This document shows positions 24,132 to 33,199 of a stretch of 64,000 nucleotides of DNA, piece after piece (within the stretch, counting starts at the first letter, position 1; every line of letters begins with the position of its first letter). Source of the stretch: Alistipes sp. (GTDB lineage Bacteria; Bacteroidota; Bacteroidia; Bacteroidales; Rikenellaceae). The notes under the pieces were generated by a model that was not told the DNA's origin, ran no database searches, and was given only the letters and a program-made list of their open reading frames with translations. Made by a program: the position numbers and the translations under genes. The stretch covers positions 1 to 64,000 of the forward strand of contig JAHHQM010000003.1 of the NCBI GenBank assembly GCA_020026395.1, written 5' to 3'.

Positions 24132-24887
24132 TCACTTTAGGTTCTTTTCGTGCGTTTTTAAACGATCGGCACGGGAACGGATCTTCGCAAAACGCAGTTT
24201 GATCACTCCGAAGAGGGCCTCACCGAAGATTCCGCCCGACATTTTCGAGGAGCCCTCCCGTCGTTCGGTGAAGACGATGGATTCCTCCTTGATCTTCAAT
24301 CCGAGCCTCCATGCCGAATACTTCATCTCGATCTGAAAGCCGTATCCCTTCATGCGGATGCGATCCAGATCGATCGTTTGCAGGGCACGGCGCGAGTAAC
24401 AGACAAATCCTGCCGTGGCGTCGTTGAGCGGCATGCCCGTCACGATGCGCACATACTTCGAGGCGAAGTACGACAACAACAGACGCGACATCGGCCAATT
24501 GACCACATTGACGCCCTTCACGTAGCGCGATCCCACAACCACATCGTTTCCCGACTGCGCCGAATGGGTCAAGAGCAGCAAATCGTCGGGGTTGTGCGAG
24601 AAATCGCAATCCATCTCGCAGATGTAATCGAAATCACGATCCAGCGCCCACTTGAAACCGCGGATGTAAGCCGTACCCAGTCCCAGTTTACCCTCACGTT
24701 CGATGAGGAACAACCGCTCGGGATATTTCAGCTGTTTGCCTTTGACGATTTCGGCCGTACCGTCGGGAGAGTGGTCGTCGATAACCAGCAGAAAGAACTC
24801 TTCACTCAGCGAAAAGACCTTTTCGATCATTTGGGCTACGTTTTCCTTCTCGTTGTACGTCGGAATTATGACTAAGGTTTTGTTCAT
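24132..24887 (-). CDS. polyprenol monophosphomannose synthase-like GT2 glycosyltransferase
   Basis: A 251-residue GT2 enzyme of the dolichyl-phosphate mannosyltransferase family, which makes a polyprenyl-phosphate sugar from a nucleotide sugar at the inner membrane. It opens MNKTLVIIPTYNEKENV and has DDHSPDGTAEIV and ICEMDCDFSHNPDDL, the metal-binding D-x-D region. It ends without the hydrophobic tail seen in some relatives. The sugar is unproven; mannose is usual. It is a single gene with TATCTTTG at 24947-24940 on the minus strand. Confidence 0.9.
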   Translation of the reverse strand: MNKTLVIIPTYNEKENVAQMIEKVFSLSEEFFLLVIDDHSPDGTAEIVKGKQLKYPERLFLIEREGKLGLGTAYIRGFKWALDRDFDYICEMDCDFSHNPDDLLLLTHSAQSGNDVVVGSRYVKGVNVVNWPMSRLLLSYFASKYVRIVTGMPLNDATAGFVCYSRRALQTIDLDRIRMKGYGFQIEMKYSAWRLGLKIKEESIVFTERREGSSKMSGGIFGEALFGVIKLRFAKIRSRADRLKTHEKNLK

Positions 24888-24939
24888 CTCGGTTTTGTTA
24901 GTGTCCTCAAGGCCGCCCTTCAGCGATCCTTATGACATA

Positions 24940-24947
24940 CAAAGATA
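24940..24947 (-). promoter_or_regulatory. -7 promoter element of the GT2 gene
   Basis: A perfect TATCTTTG on the minus strand, about 53 bases before the start codon; no clear -33 box. Confidence 0.45.
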
Positions 24948-25070
24948 ATAATCTTTTGGAGATTGTGCACTTTTTTCATACCTAATTTGCGCGGCATCGC
25001 AATTTTCGGGTAGAAACCGATCCGAAGTGAAAAATGTCAATAAAATGTCAATACTTTTTTCGGGGAAGAT

Positions 25071-25101
25071 TTTGCAGTTCTGATTTTAATCCATAATTTT
25101 G
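25071..25101 (+). promoter_or_regulatory. strong promoter upstream of an unassigned structured region
   Basis: TTTG (25071-25074), a 19-base spacer and TAATTTTG (25094-25101) match the Bacteroidota consensus fully. The next recognised gene (purE) starts more than 550 bases downstream. Confidence 0.8.
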
Positions 25102-25107
25102 TATGGT

Positions 25108-25582
25108 TAATCAAAAGATTCTTCCTAAAGGCTTTTTTAACTACTTTCGATGACTACTGCCAGCCATATCGAGCGACACGCACTTTCGAAGATGCAGAAT
25201 ACACGTTCTGCTCTCTGCATTGTGGCACGCTGTTCCGCAATCGGTCGGTCGGCGATTTTCCCCAATTCGGATTCACTCCTATATATATATAATGATCTCC
25301 CCATAAATGAGGAGGTCAAAATGCGTCATGTACTGAATTTTGGGGATACCGAAGTGAAACTGCGACCTGTGTCATCATCCGACTCGGGCCGACGTCGATG
25401 GCAGCAGTTTGCGGGTGGAAGCACCTCCGCAACGATGTTTGCATCGGGTGTTTTGCGCGAAGGAAAGTCCGTTTCGCAGAATTCGGGGCGCATTGCATCG
25501 AAGGCTCAACAGCAACACGAAGATAAAATATACCCTGAAATCCGCCATGACATAACCTGTTGTGGCGGATCTATTTTTGCAA
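25108..25582 (+). ncRNA. candidate structured RNA or long purE leader
   Basis: Transcription from the promoter at 25071 would enter a stretch with many hairpins. GCAGAA/TTCTGC near 25195 competes with the longer ATGCAGA/TCTGCAT pair around it. A bulged 9-pair hairpin with loop GAAG lies at about 25409-25434, then CGATG/CATCG near 25432-25445. Finally ATCCGCCA/TGGCGGAT (about 25550-25571) is followed by a T-run that looks like a terminator. A 147-codon frame (25150-25593) spans nearly everything, including the terminator-like hairpin, and has no recognisable domain. Inside it, AGGAGG stands 6 bases before an ATG at 25321. The region may be a small RNA, an attenuator leader for the purine genes, or an unknown small protein gene. 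It does not match RNase P RNA, tmRNA, SRP RNA or the common riboswitches as far as I can see. Confidence 0.4.
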
Positions 25583-25668
25583 GATACGATTAATTTTTAA
25601 CAAATAAAAGCCGTAAGGGGCAAAAAATAAACCGTCCCCGAAGGCCGAATAAAAACAAGAACAAGATT

Positions 25669-26136
25669 ATGAAAGTCGGTGTTATTATGGGTTCCACGAG
25701 CGATTACGAAGTAATGGCCGATGCGGTCAAGATGCTCGAAGAGTTTGGGGTCGAATACGAGAAACGGGTGGTCAGCGCACACCGCACGCCCGATCTGATG
25801 TTCGAGTACGCCAAGACGGCCGAAGAGCGCGGCATCGGAGTGATCATTGCCGGGGCGGGAGGTGCTGCCCATCTGCCGGGTATGGTTGCCGCCATGACGA
25901 CACTGCCCGTAATCGGTGTTCCGGTCAAGTCGCGTGCACTGAACGGTCTTGATTCGCTGCTTTCGATCGTGCAGATGCCGGGCGGCGTACCCGTTGCCAC
26001 GACGGCCATCAACGGTGCGAAGAATGCCGCACTGATCGCCGTATCGATCCTCGCGCTCCAAGACAAGGCGCTCAACGCCCGTCTGAAGGAGTTCCGCAAG
26101 AACCAGACCGAAACCGTACTTAACGCCACCCTTTAA
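25669..26136 (+). CDS. purE: N5-carboxyaminoimidazole ribonucleotide mutase
   Basis: Class I PurE (155 residues) rearranges N5-CAIR to CAIR in purine synthesis. The start MKVGVIMGSTSDYEVM holds the phosphate-binding GSTSD, and SAHRTPD carries the catalytic histidine. AGAGGAAHLPGMVAA completes the active site. It is the first gene of the purine cluster and lies 14 bases before purK, with which it forms the two-step carboxylation route. Confidence 0.98.
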   Translation: MKVGVIMGSTSDYEVMADAVKMLEEFGVEYEKRVVSAHRTPDLMFEYAKTAEERGIGVIIAGAGGAAHLPGMVAAMTTLPVIGVPVKSRALNGLDSLLSIVQMPGGVPVATTAINGAKNAALIAVSILALQDKALNARLKEFRKNQTETVLNATL

Positions 26137-26150
26137 TCCGCCTCACGAGT

Positions 26151-27239
26151 ATGAAGACAATCGGAATTATCGGTGGCGGCCAGCTGGGACTGATGCTTGC
26201 CGAGGAGGCACATCGTCTGGGGGCACGCTGCATCACGCTCGATCCCGCAACGGACGCACCCGCAGCCGCCGTTTGCGAGGAGCACATCGCCAAGCCGTTC
26301 AACGACCCCGAAGCCGTCGAGGAGTTGTGCCGCAAGAGCGACGTGGTGACCTACGAATTCGAAAACGTGCCGGGCGAGATCCTGATCCCGCTCTGCGAAA
26401 AATACAACATCCCGCAAGGCTACAAACCGCTGTACGACTCGCAGGATCGCCTCCGCGAAAAGGACAACGCCCGCAACCATGGTCTCCAGACCCCGCTCTA
26501 CGCGCAGGTCGATGACGAGGAGTCGTTGCGTCGCGCCGTTCGCGAAGTGGGTCTTCCCGCCGTGCTGAAAACCCGCACGATGGGTTACGACGGTCACGGC
26601 CAGCAGGTGATCAAGACCGAGGAGGACATTGCCAAGGCACTGCCCCTGCTGACGGTTCCCTGCATCCTGGAGCAGTTCGTCAAATTCGACTTTGAGGCCA
26701 GCATCGTGATGGTCGCATCGAAAGACGAAGTGGTAAGTTTCCCCGTGGGTCGCAACGTCCACCGCGACGGCATCCTCGACCTGTGTTTCGTACCTGCCGA
26801 ACTGAGCGACACGGTACGCGAGAAACTCCACCGCCAGAGCGAACGCTTCATGCGCGAGTGCGGCTACGAAGGCATCCTCGCCATCGAGTACTTCATCAAG
26901 GGCGATGAGATCTACTTCAACGAGATGGCACCGCGTCCCCACAACTCGGGACACTACACCATCGAGGGATCGACCACGAACCAGTACCGCGAATTGGCGC
27001 GTTACCTGTTGGGCGAACCGCTTCAGCGTCCCGCGCTCGTTGCCCCCACGGTGATGAAAAACATCCTGGGACAGGATCTCAACGAGGCCGAAAAGATCCT
27101 CCGCGAAGATCACAAGGCCGTATTCGTACACCTCTACGGAAAAAGCGAAAGCCGTCCCAAACGCAAGATGGGACACATCACCTTCACGCCGATGACTCAG
27201 GAGGAGTACGACCGCGATTGGGCAAAACGCTTTGTATAA
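26151..27239 (+). CDS. purK: N5-carboxyaminoimidazole ribonucleotide synthase
   Basis: An ATP-grasp enzyme (362 residues) that makes N5-CAIR from AIR, bicarbonate and ATP. It begins KTIGIIGGGQLGLMLAEEAHRLG. KTRTMGYDGHGQQVI is the ATP loop and NEMAPRPHNSGHYTIEG the metal/product region near residue 265. The length matches bacterial PurK. It acts directly before PurE. Confidence 0.98.
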   Translation: MKTIGIIGGGQLGLMLAEEAHRLGARCITLDPATDAPAAAVCEEHIAKPFNDPEAVEELCRKSDVVTYEFENVPGEILIPLCEKYNIPQGYKPLYDSQDRLREKDNARNHGLQTPLYAQVDDEESLRRAVREVGLPAVLKTRTMGYDGHGQQVIKTEEDIAKALPLLTVPCILEQFVKFDFEASIVMVASKDEVVSFPVGRNVHRDGILDLCFVPAELSDTVREKLHRQSERFMRECGYEGILAIEYFIKGDEIYFNEMAPRPHNSGHYTIEGSTTNQYRELARYLLGEPLQRPALVAPTVMKNILGQDLNEAEKILREDHKAVFVHLYGKSESRPKRKMGHITFTPMTQEEYDRDWAKRFV

Positions 27240-27277
27240 AGACATTAACCGAAACAAAATAAACAAACACTGTATAA

Positions 27278-30200
27278 ATGAAAACCAACTATCGTATTTT
27301 CGTCGAGAAACTTCCGCGTTTCTGCGTTGAGGCCGACAGCCTGCGCCGCGAATTGAATCTCAACCTGAATTTGTCGATCAAGGAGTTGCGTTTACTGAAC
27401 GTCTATGATTTGTTCGGATTCACCGAGGAGCTGCTCCAAAAGAGCCGCTATTCGGTATTCGGCGAGACCGTGACGGACACCGTGAGCGACTCGTGTGACC
27501 TGGAGGGCAAAAAATTCCTGGCCGTGGAGAGTCTTCCCGGACAGTTCGATCAGCGTGCCGCCTCGGCCGTTGATTGTGTTCGTCTGGTCGATCCCAAGGC
27601 AGATGTCAAGATTCGTTCGGCCAAGTTGCTCATTTTCGATGATTCGGTATCCGAGGAGGATCTGAACCGCATCCGCCACTACTACATCAACGGCGTAGAG
27701 TCGCGCGAAAAGGATCTGACGCGTCTGAGCGACATGGATCAGGTCGAGGTGGCTCCCGTTCCCGTGCTGGACGGCTTCACCAAGATGGAGGAGAAGGATC
27801 TCGAACCGTTCTGCCAAAAATACGGTCTGGCGATGAATGCCGACGACCTGCGTGAGGTAGTCAATTACTTCAAGACCGAGGGTCGCGATCCCCGCGAGAC
27901 GGAGCTCCGCATCCTCGATACCTACTGGAGCGACCACTGCCGTCACACCACTTTCACCACCGAGTTGGAGGGCATCGAGGTCGAGGATTCGTTCGTCAAG
28001 AGCGACATCGACGATACATTGGCACTCTATCTGAACATCCGTCGCGAGCTGGGTCGCGAGCACAAGAGCATCTGCCTGATGGATCTTGCCACGATCGGTG
28101 CACGCTACCTGCGTAAGAAGGGGCTGCTCGACGATATGGAGGTCAGCGAGGAGAACAACGCCTGCTCGGTGTTCGTCGATGTGGATGTCGACGGCGTCAA
28201 GGAGCGTTGGCTCATGCAGTTCAAGAACGAAACCCACAACCACCCCACCGAGATCGAACCGTTCGGCGGTGCATCAACCTGTCTGGGTGGTGCCATCCGT
28301 GACCCGTTGTCGGGACGCAGCTACGTTTACCAGGCCATGCGTGTGACGGGTGCAGGCAATATCTGGCAGCCCGTTTCCGAAACGCTCGCAGGCAAACTGC
28401 CGCAAAGCGTCATCTCGAAACGTGCCGCCGCAGGTTACTCGAGCTACGGTAACCAGATCGGTCTTGCCACGACCCACGTGCGTGAGATCTATCACGACGA
28501 TTATGTGGCCAAGCGTCTGGAGGTCGGTGCCGTCGTAGGTGCCGTGAAGGCCGACAACGTACGCCGCGAAACACCCGCCGCAGGCGACAAGATCCTTTTG
28601 TTGGGCGGTCGTACGGGTCGTGACGGTGTAGGCGGTGCAACGGGTTCCTCGAAGGAGCACGACGACCACTCGCTGGAATCGTGCGGTAGCGAGGTACAGA
28701 AGGGTAACGCACCCGAAGAGCGCAAACTGGAGCGTTTGTTCCGTCGTGGCGAAGTTACCAAACTCATCAAGAAATCAAACGACTTCGGTGCAGGCGGTGT
28801 ATCGGTAGCCATCGGCGAGCTGGCCGACGGACTGGACATCTACCTGGATCGTGTTCCCGTAAAATACAGCGGTCTGAATGCCACGGAGCTGGCCATCAGC
28901 GAATCGCAGGAGCGTATGGCGGTGGTTGTCGAAGAGAAGGACGTCAAACAGTTCATGGAGTACTGCCGCGAGGAGAACATCGAGGTAGTCGAGGCTGCCG
29001 ACGTGACGGACAACGCCCGCATGCGTATGTTCTATAAAGGTGAACTGATCGTCGATATGAAGCGTTCGTTCATCGACAGCGCAGGTGCCAAGCACTACAC
29101 CAAGGCCAAGATCGGCAAAGTCGAAGAGCGCAACGTATTCCACCGCGAAGTCGAGGGCGCAACCACCGAGGAGCGCTTCAAGAACAACCTCAAGGATCGC
29201 AACGTACTCTCGCAGCGCGGTCTGATCGAGATGTTCGACTCGACGATCGGCCGTTCGACCGTCCTGATGCCTTTCGGCGGTAAGACGCAACGCTCCGAGA
29301 CGCAGGTTTCGGTGCAGAAACTTCCCGTGGACGGCTACACCGACACGGCCAGCATCATGGCCTTCGGTTACAACCCCTTACTCTCGAAGTGGAGTCCCTA
29401 TCACGGTGCCGCTTACGCCGTGATCGAAGCCGCCGCCAAGGTCGTGGCCGCAGGTGCCCGTTTCGACGGCATGCGCTACTCGTATCAGGAGTATTTCGAG
29501 CGCATGACCCACGAGGCAACCACCTGGGGTAAGCCGCTCAGCGCACTGCTCGGTGCTCTGAAGATGCAGGTCGAGCTGGGTCTGCCGTCGATCGGCGGTA
29601 AGGACTCGATGTCGGGTACGTTCCAGGATATGATCCACGTACCGCCCATGCTGATGGCATTCGGCATCACCACGGTCAATGCCTCGACGGTTATCTCGAC
29701 CGACTTCAAAGGTGCAGGTCACAAACTTTGTCTGATCCGCCACACCCCGCTGAAGAACGGCATGCCCGACACGGAGCAATTGAAGAAAAACTTTACGTTC
29801 GTCAGCGAGCAGATCGAGCAGGGCAAGATCTTCTCGGCATGGTCGATCGGTTTCGGCGGTATCGGCGAGGCAATCGCCAAGATGTCGTTCGGTAACGAGA
29901 TCGGTGCCGCGATCCGCTGCGACGAGCAGAAATTATACGACTACGCCTACGGTTCGATCCTCGTAGAGTGCGACTCGCTGCCCGAATTCCCCGCTATGGA
30001 GGTGCTCGGTGAAACCCTGTCGCAGCCCGAGATCGACATCAACGGCACGAAGTTCACGTTGGAGGAGCTGTACGAGGCCAACACCGCCGACTACAACAAG
30101 ATCTACGCCGATAAAGGTATGGATCGTCCGATGCCCGAGAATCACCCGTCGGTTGAGCGCACGCTGACCTACAAAGATGAGGCCGTCGAGCATCCCGTAG

Positions 30201-30991
30201 CCTACATCCCCGTATTCCCCGGCACGAACTGCGACTACGACACCGCCAAGGCATTCCGCAAGGCAGGTGCCAAGGTCGAAACGAGCGTCATCCGCAACCT
30301 TGAGGAGAACGACATTCTCCAGTCGATTGCCGAGATGAAGAGCCACATCGACCACTGCCACATTCTGGCGCTGGCCGGAGGTTTCTCGGCAGGTGACGAA
30401 CCCGACGGTTCGGCCAAGTTCATCGTCAATGTCCTGAACAACGCCGACATCCGCGAATCGGTTCACGCACTGCTCGACCGCGGCGGTCTGATCCTCGGTA
30501 TCTGCAATGGTTTCCAGGCTTTGGTTAAGTCGGGTCTTCTGCCCTACGGCCGTCTGGGAATGCTGACCAAGGAGTCGCCCACGCTGTTCCGCAACGACAT
30601 CAACCGTCACATCTCGCAGATCGTCACCACGCGCGTTCACTCCGTGACGTCGCCCTGGCTGGCCGGATTCCACGAGGGTGACCTCCACTCGATCGCCGTA
30701 AGCCACGGTGAGGGTCGTTTCGTGGTAAGCGAGCAGTTCGCCCGCGAACTCTTCGCCAACGGACAGGTTGCCTTCCAGTATGCCGACGCCCAGGGGCAGC
30801 CCACGGGCAAAGCACCCTTCAACCCCAACGGTTCGACCGACGCCATCGAGGGTATCGTCTCGAAGGACGGCCAGATCCTCGGTAAGATGGGTCACACGGA
30901 GCGCTGGGAGCCGAATGTATTCAAGAATATTGCCGGAAACAAGGAGCAGTTGCTCTTCACCAATGCAATCAATTATTTTCGCAAGAAATAA
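27278..30991 (+). CDS. purL: phosphoribosylformylglycinamidine synthase, large single-chain form
   Basis: Large FGAM synthase (1237 residues), which converts FGAR, glutamine and ATP to FGAM. It has the N-terminal domain, two AIRS-like halves (THNHPTEIEPFGGASTCLGG near residue 318; GGKDSMSGTF near 770) and a C-terminal glutaminase whose nucleophile lies in LGICNGFQAL. This is the proteobacterial/eukaryotic-type fused form instead of the PurSQL complex, and slightly shorter than the about 1295 residues of E. coli. It is the third gene of the cluster, 38 bases after purK. Confidence 0.97.
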   Translation: MKTNYRIFVEKLPRFCVEADSLRRELNLNLNLSIKELRLLNVYDLFGFTEELLQKSRYSVFGETVTDTVSDSCDLEGKKFLAVESLPGQFDQRAASAVDCVRLVDPKADVKIRSAKLLIFDDSVSEEDLNRIRHYYINGVESREKDLTRLSDMDQVEVAPVPVLDGFTKMEEKDLEPFCQKYGLAMNADDLREVVNYFKTEGRDPRETELRILDTYWSDHCRHTTFTTELEGIEVEDSFVKSDIDDTLALYLNIRRELGREHKSICLMDLATIGARYLRKKGLLDDMEVSEENNACSVFVDVDVDGVKERWLMQFKNETHNHPTEIEPFGGASTCLGGAIRDPLSGRSYVYQAMRVTGAGNIWQPVSETLAGKLPQSVISKRAAAGYSSYGNQIGLATTHVREIYHDDYVAKRLEVGAVVGAVKADNVRRETPAAGDKILLLGGRTGRDGVGGATGSSKEHDDHSLESCGSEVQKGNAPEERKLERLFRRGEVTKLIKKSNDFGAGGVSVAIGELADGLDIYLDRVPVKYSGLNATELAISESQERMAVVVEEKDVKQFMEYCREENIEVVEAADVTDNARMRMFYKGELIVDMKRSFIDSAGAKHYTKAKIGKVEERNVFHREVEGATTEERFKNNLKDRNVLSQRGLIEMFDSTIGRSTVLMPFGGKTQRSETQVSVQKLPVDGYTDTASIMAFGYNPLLSKWSPYHGAAYAVIEAAAKVVAAGARFDGMRYSYQEYFERMTHEATTWGKPLSALLGALKMQVELGLPSIGGKDSMSGTFQDMIHVPPMLMAFGITTVNASTVISTDFKGAGHKLCLIRHTPLKNGMPDTEQLKKNFTFVSEQIEQGKIFSAWSIGFGGIGEAIAKMSFGNEIGAAIRCDEQKLYDYAYGSILVECDSLPEFPAMEVLGETLSQPEIDINGTKFTLEELYEANTADYNKIYADKGMDRPMPENHPSVERTLTYKDEAVEHPVAYIPVFPGTNCDYDTAKAFRKAGAKVETSVIRNLEENDILQSIAEMKSHIDHCHILALAGGFSAGDEPDGSAKFIVNVLNNADIRESVHALLDRGGLILGICNGFQALVKSGLLPYGRLGMLTKESPTLFRNDINRHISQIVTTRVHSVTSPWLAGFHEGDLHSIAVSHGEGRFVVSEQFARELFANGQVAFQYADAQGQPTGKAPFNPNGSTDAIEGIVSKDGQILGKMGHTERWEPNVFKNIAGNKEQLLFTNAINYFRKK

Positions 30992-31030
30992 GTAATAAAA
31001 TCATACAAAATCTTAAAAACCACACACGCT

Positions 31031-31747
31031 ATGAAACAATTGGAAATGCTCTACGAAGGAAAAGCCAAACAGGTGTTCTTGACCGATGATCCCGACAAGA
31101 TCATTATTCACTACAAAGATGCCGCTACGGCATTCAACAACATCAAGAAGGCTACAATCGAGGGTAAGGGCGAGTTGAACAACACGATCTCGACTTTGAT
31201 CTTCCACCGTCTGCACGAGGCAGGCATCAAGACCCACTACATCGAGACGTTGAACAACCGCGACCAGCTTTGCCGCCGTGTGAAAATCATCCCCCTGGAG
31301 GTGATTGTCCGCAACGTGATTGCAGGTTCGATGGCTCAGCGACTGGGCATCGAGGAGGGTACGAAACCCTCGAACGTAATCTTCGACATCTGCTACAAGG
31401 ACGATGCTCTGGGAGATCCTCTGATCAACGACCACCACGCTGTAGCTCTGGGTGTTGCCACCTACGACGAGCTGAAGCAGATCTACGATATGACCGCCCG
31501 CATCAACCAGGTGCTGATCAAACTCTTCGACGAAATGGGTATCAACCTGATCGACTTCAAGATCGAGTTTGGTAAGACGAGCGACGGTGAGATCGTTCTC
31601 GCCGACGAGATCTCGCCCGACACCTGCCGTCTGTGGGACAAGAAGACCAACGAAAAACTGGACAAAGATCGTTTCCGCCGCGATCTGGGTCGCGTAAAGG
31701 AGGCTTACGAGGAGATTTTGTCCCGTTTGGAAAAAGTTGAGAAATAG
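31031..31747 (+). CDS. purC: phosphoribosylaminoimidazole-succinocarboxamide synthase
   Basis: SAICAR synthetase (238 residues) joins CAIR and aspartate using ATP. It begins KQLEMLYEGKAKQVFLTDDP, typical of PurC, with VIPLEVIVRN-like IIPLEVIVRNVIAGS and the conserved LIDFKIEFG and DEISPDTCRLW segments. It lies just upstream of purF, whose ATG stands one base after the purC stop codon. Confidence 0.98.
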   Translation: MKQLEMLYEGKAKQVFLTDDPDKIIIHYKDAATAFNNIKKATIEGKGELNNTISTLIFHRLHEAGIKTHYIETLNNRDQLCRRVKIIPLEVIVRNVIAGSMAQRLGIEEGTKPSNVIFDICYKDDALGDPLINDHHAVALGVATYDELKQIYDMTARINQVLIKLFDEMGINLIDFKIEFGKTSDGEIVLADEISPDTCRLWDKKTNEKLDKDRFRRDLGRVKEAYEEILSRLEKVEK

Positions 31748-31748
31748 T

Positions 31749-33167
31749 ATGTTTGAACCGATTGTAGATCGCGAATTGCATGAGGAATGTGGTGTTTTCG
31801 GCATAGTAGGTGTCGAAAACGCCGCTTCACTCACCTACTATGCACTCCACGCATTGCAACATCGTGGACAGCAGGGTTGCGGTATCGTGACCGTCGATAA
31901 GGACGGACAATTCAACCGCCAGCGTGGTGCAGGTCTGGTGACGGAGGTTTTCAACGAAGAGAAAATCTCGAAACTGAACGGTACGATGGCCATCGGCCAC
32001 GTGCGTTACCCGATGCAGGGATGCACGGGCAATGAAAACATCCAACCGCTGATGTTCCGTCACAACACCGGTGACTTTGCCCTGGCACACAACGGCAACA
32101 TCGTCAATGCCAAACTGTTGCGTACCTACCTCGAGAACAAGGGCAGCCTGTTCCAGTCGACTTCCGACTGCGAAGTGCTGGCACACCTTATTAAGAAGGA
32201 GAACGCACAGAAGGATCGTCCCCGTATCTACGCCATCATCGACGCACTGAACATGATGGAGGGTGCCTACTCGATCCTGATCATGACCAAGAACCGCATC
32301 TATGCGTGCCGCGACAAGAACGGATTCCACCCGTTGTCAATCGGTCGTCTGGGCAGCGGTTATGTGGTTGCCAGCGAGACCTGCGCCTTCGACACGATCG
32401 GTGCGGAATACATCCGCGACATCAACCCCGGCGAGATCGTCACGATCTCCGAAAAGGGCATCCGCAGCTGCGATTTCTCGGAGTACAAGCGTCATACGAT
32501 GTGCTCGATGGAGTACATCTATTTCGCACGCCCCGACAGCGACATCGAGGGTTGCAACGTCCACGCCTACCGCAAGGAGTCGGGACGTCTGCTCTTCGAG
32601 GAGGCTCCGGCCGATGCCGACATCGTGGTGGGTGTACCCGACTCGAGTCTGAGTGCCGCGATGGGTTATGCCGAGGCAAGCGGACTCCCGTACGAGATGG
32701 GTCTGATCAAGAACAAATACATCGGCCGTACGTTCATCCAGCCTTCGCAGGCAATGCGTGAGAAGGGTGTGCGCATGAAACTTTCGGCCGTGCGTTCGAT
32801 CGTCAAGGACAAACGCATCGTGTTGGTCGATGACTCGATCGTCCGCGGTACGACTTCGCGCCGTATCATCAAGATGTTGCGCGAGGCAGGTGCCAAGGAG
32901 GTACACGTACGTATCGCTTCGCCCGAGATGACCAGTTCGTGTTTCTACGGCGTGGATACCTCGACCAAGGATCAGCTGATCTCGGCTTACCGCAGTGTCG
33001 ATGAAGTACGCCAGATCATCGGTGCCGATTCGCTGGCTTACCTCTCGCCCGACGCGCTGCTGAAAGCCGGCAAACGCGACGAGTTGTGTATGGCCTGCTT
33101 CACGGGACACTACCCCACGGCTCTGTACAGCTACGAAGAGCAGGCAAAAAGCAAAATCGACGAATAA
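31749..33167 (+). CDS. purF: amidophosphoribosyltransferase
   Basis: Glutamine PRPP amidotransferase (472 residues) makes phosphoribosylamine, the committed step. A 13-residue propeptide precedes Cys14 in EECGVFGI, which after processing becomes the N-terminal nucleophile of the glutaminase domain. The PRPP loop is VLVDDSIVRGTTSRR. Cysteines in SPEMTSSCFYG and DELCMACFTGHYP fit the Bacillus-type [4Fe-4S] form, which is oxygen-sensitive. I chose the ATG right after the purC stop; a start 12 bases earlier would overlap purC. Confidence 0.97.
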   Translation: MFEPIVDRELHEECGVFGIVGVENAASLTYYALHALQHRGQQGCGIVTVDKDGQFNRQRGAGLVTEVFNEEKISKLNGTMAIGHVRYPMQGCTGNENIQPLMFRHNTGDFALAHNGNIVNAKLLRTYLENKGSLFQSTSDCEVLAHLIKKENAQKDRPRIYAIIDALNMMEGAYSILIMTKNRIYACRDKNGFHPLSIGRLGSGYVVASETCAFDTIGAEYIRDINPGEIVTISEKGIRSCDFSEYKRHTMCSMEYIYFARPDSDIEGCNVHAYRKESGRLLFEEAPADADIVVGVPDSSLSAAMGYAEASGLPYEMGLIKNKYIGRTFIQPSQAMREKGVRMKLSAVRSIVKDKRIVLVDDSIVRGTTSRRIIKMLREAGAKEVHVRIASPEMTSSCFYGVDTSTKDQLISAYRSVDEVRQIIGADSLAYLSPDALLKAGKRDELCMACFTGHYPTALYSYEEQAKSKIDE

Positions 33168-33199
33168 CCTTTTTGTAAAATCAGATTAAAACGAGAATT

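Noticed and set aside
25459..25474. GGAAAGTCCG resembling the RNase P RNA P4 strand
   Set aside because: Too close to the 3' end of the region, with no partner P4 strand and no other conserved RNase P elements.
25150..25593. 147-codon frame as an ordinary protein gene
   Set aside because: It passes through a terminator-like hairpin and encodes no recognisable domain; kept only as an alternative for the structured region.
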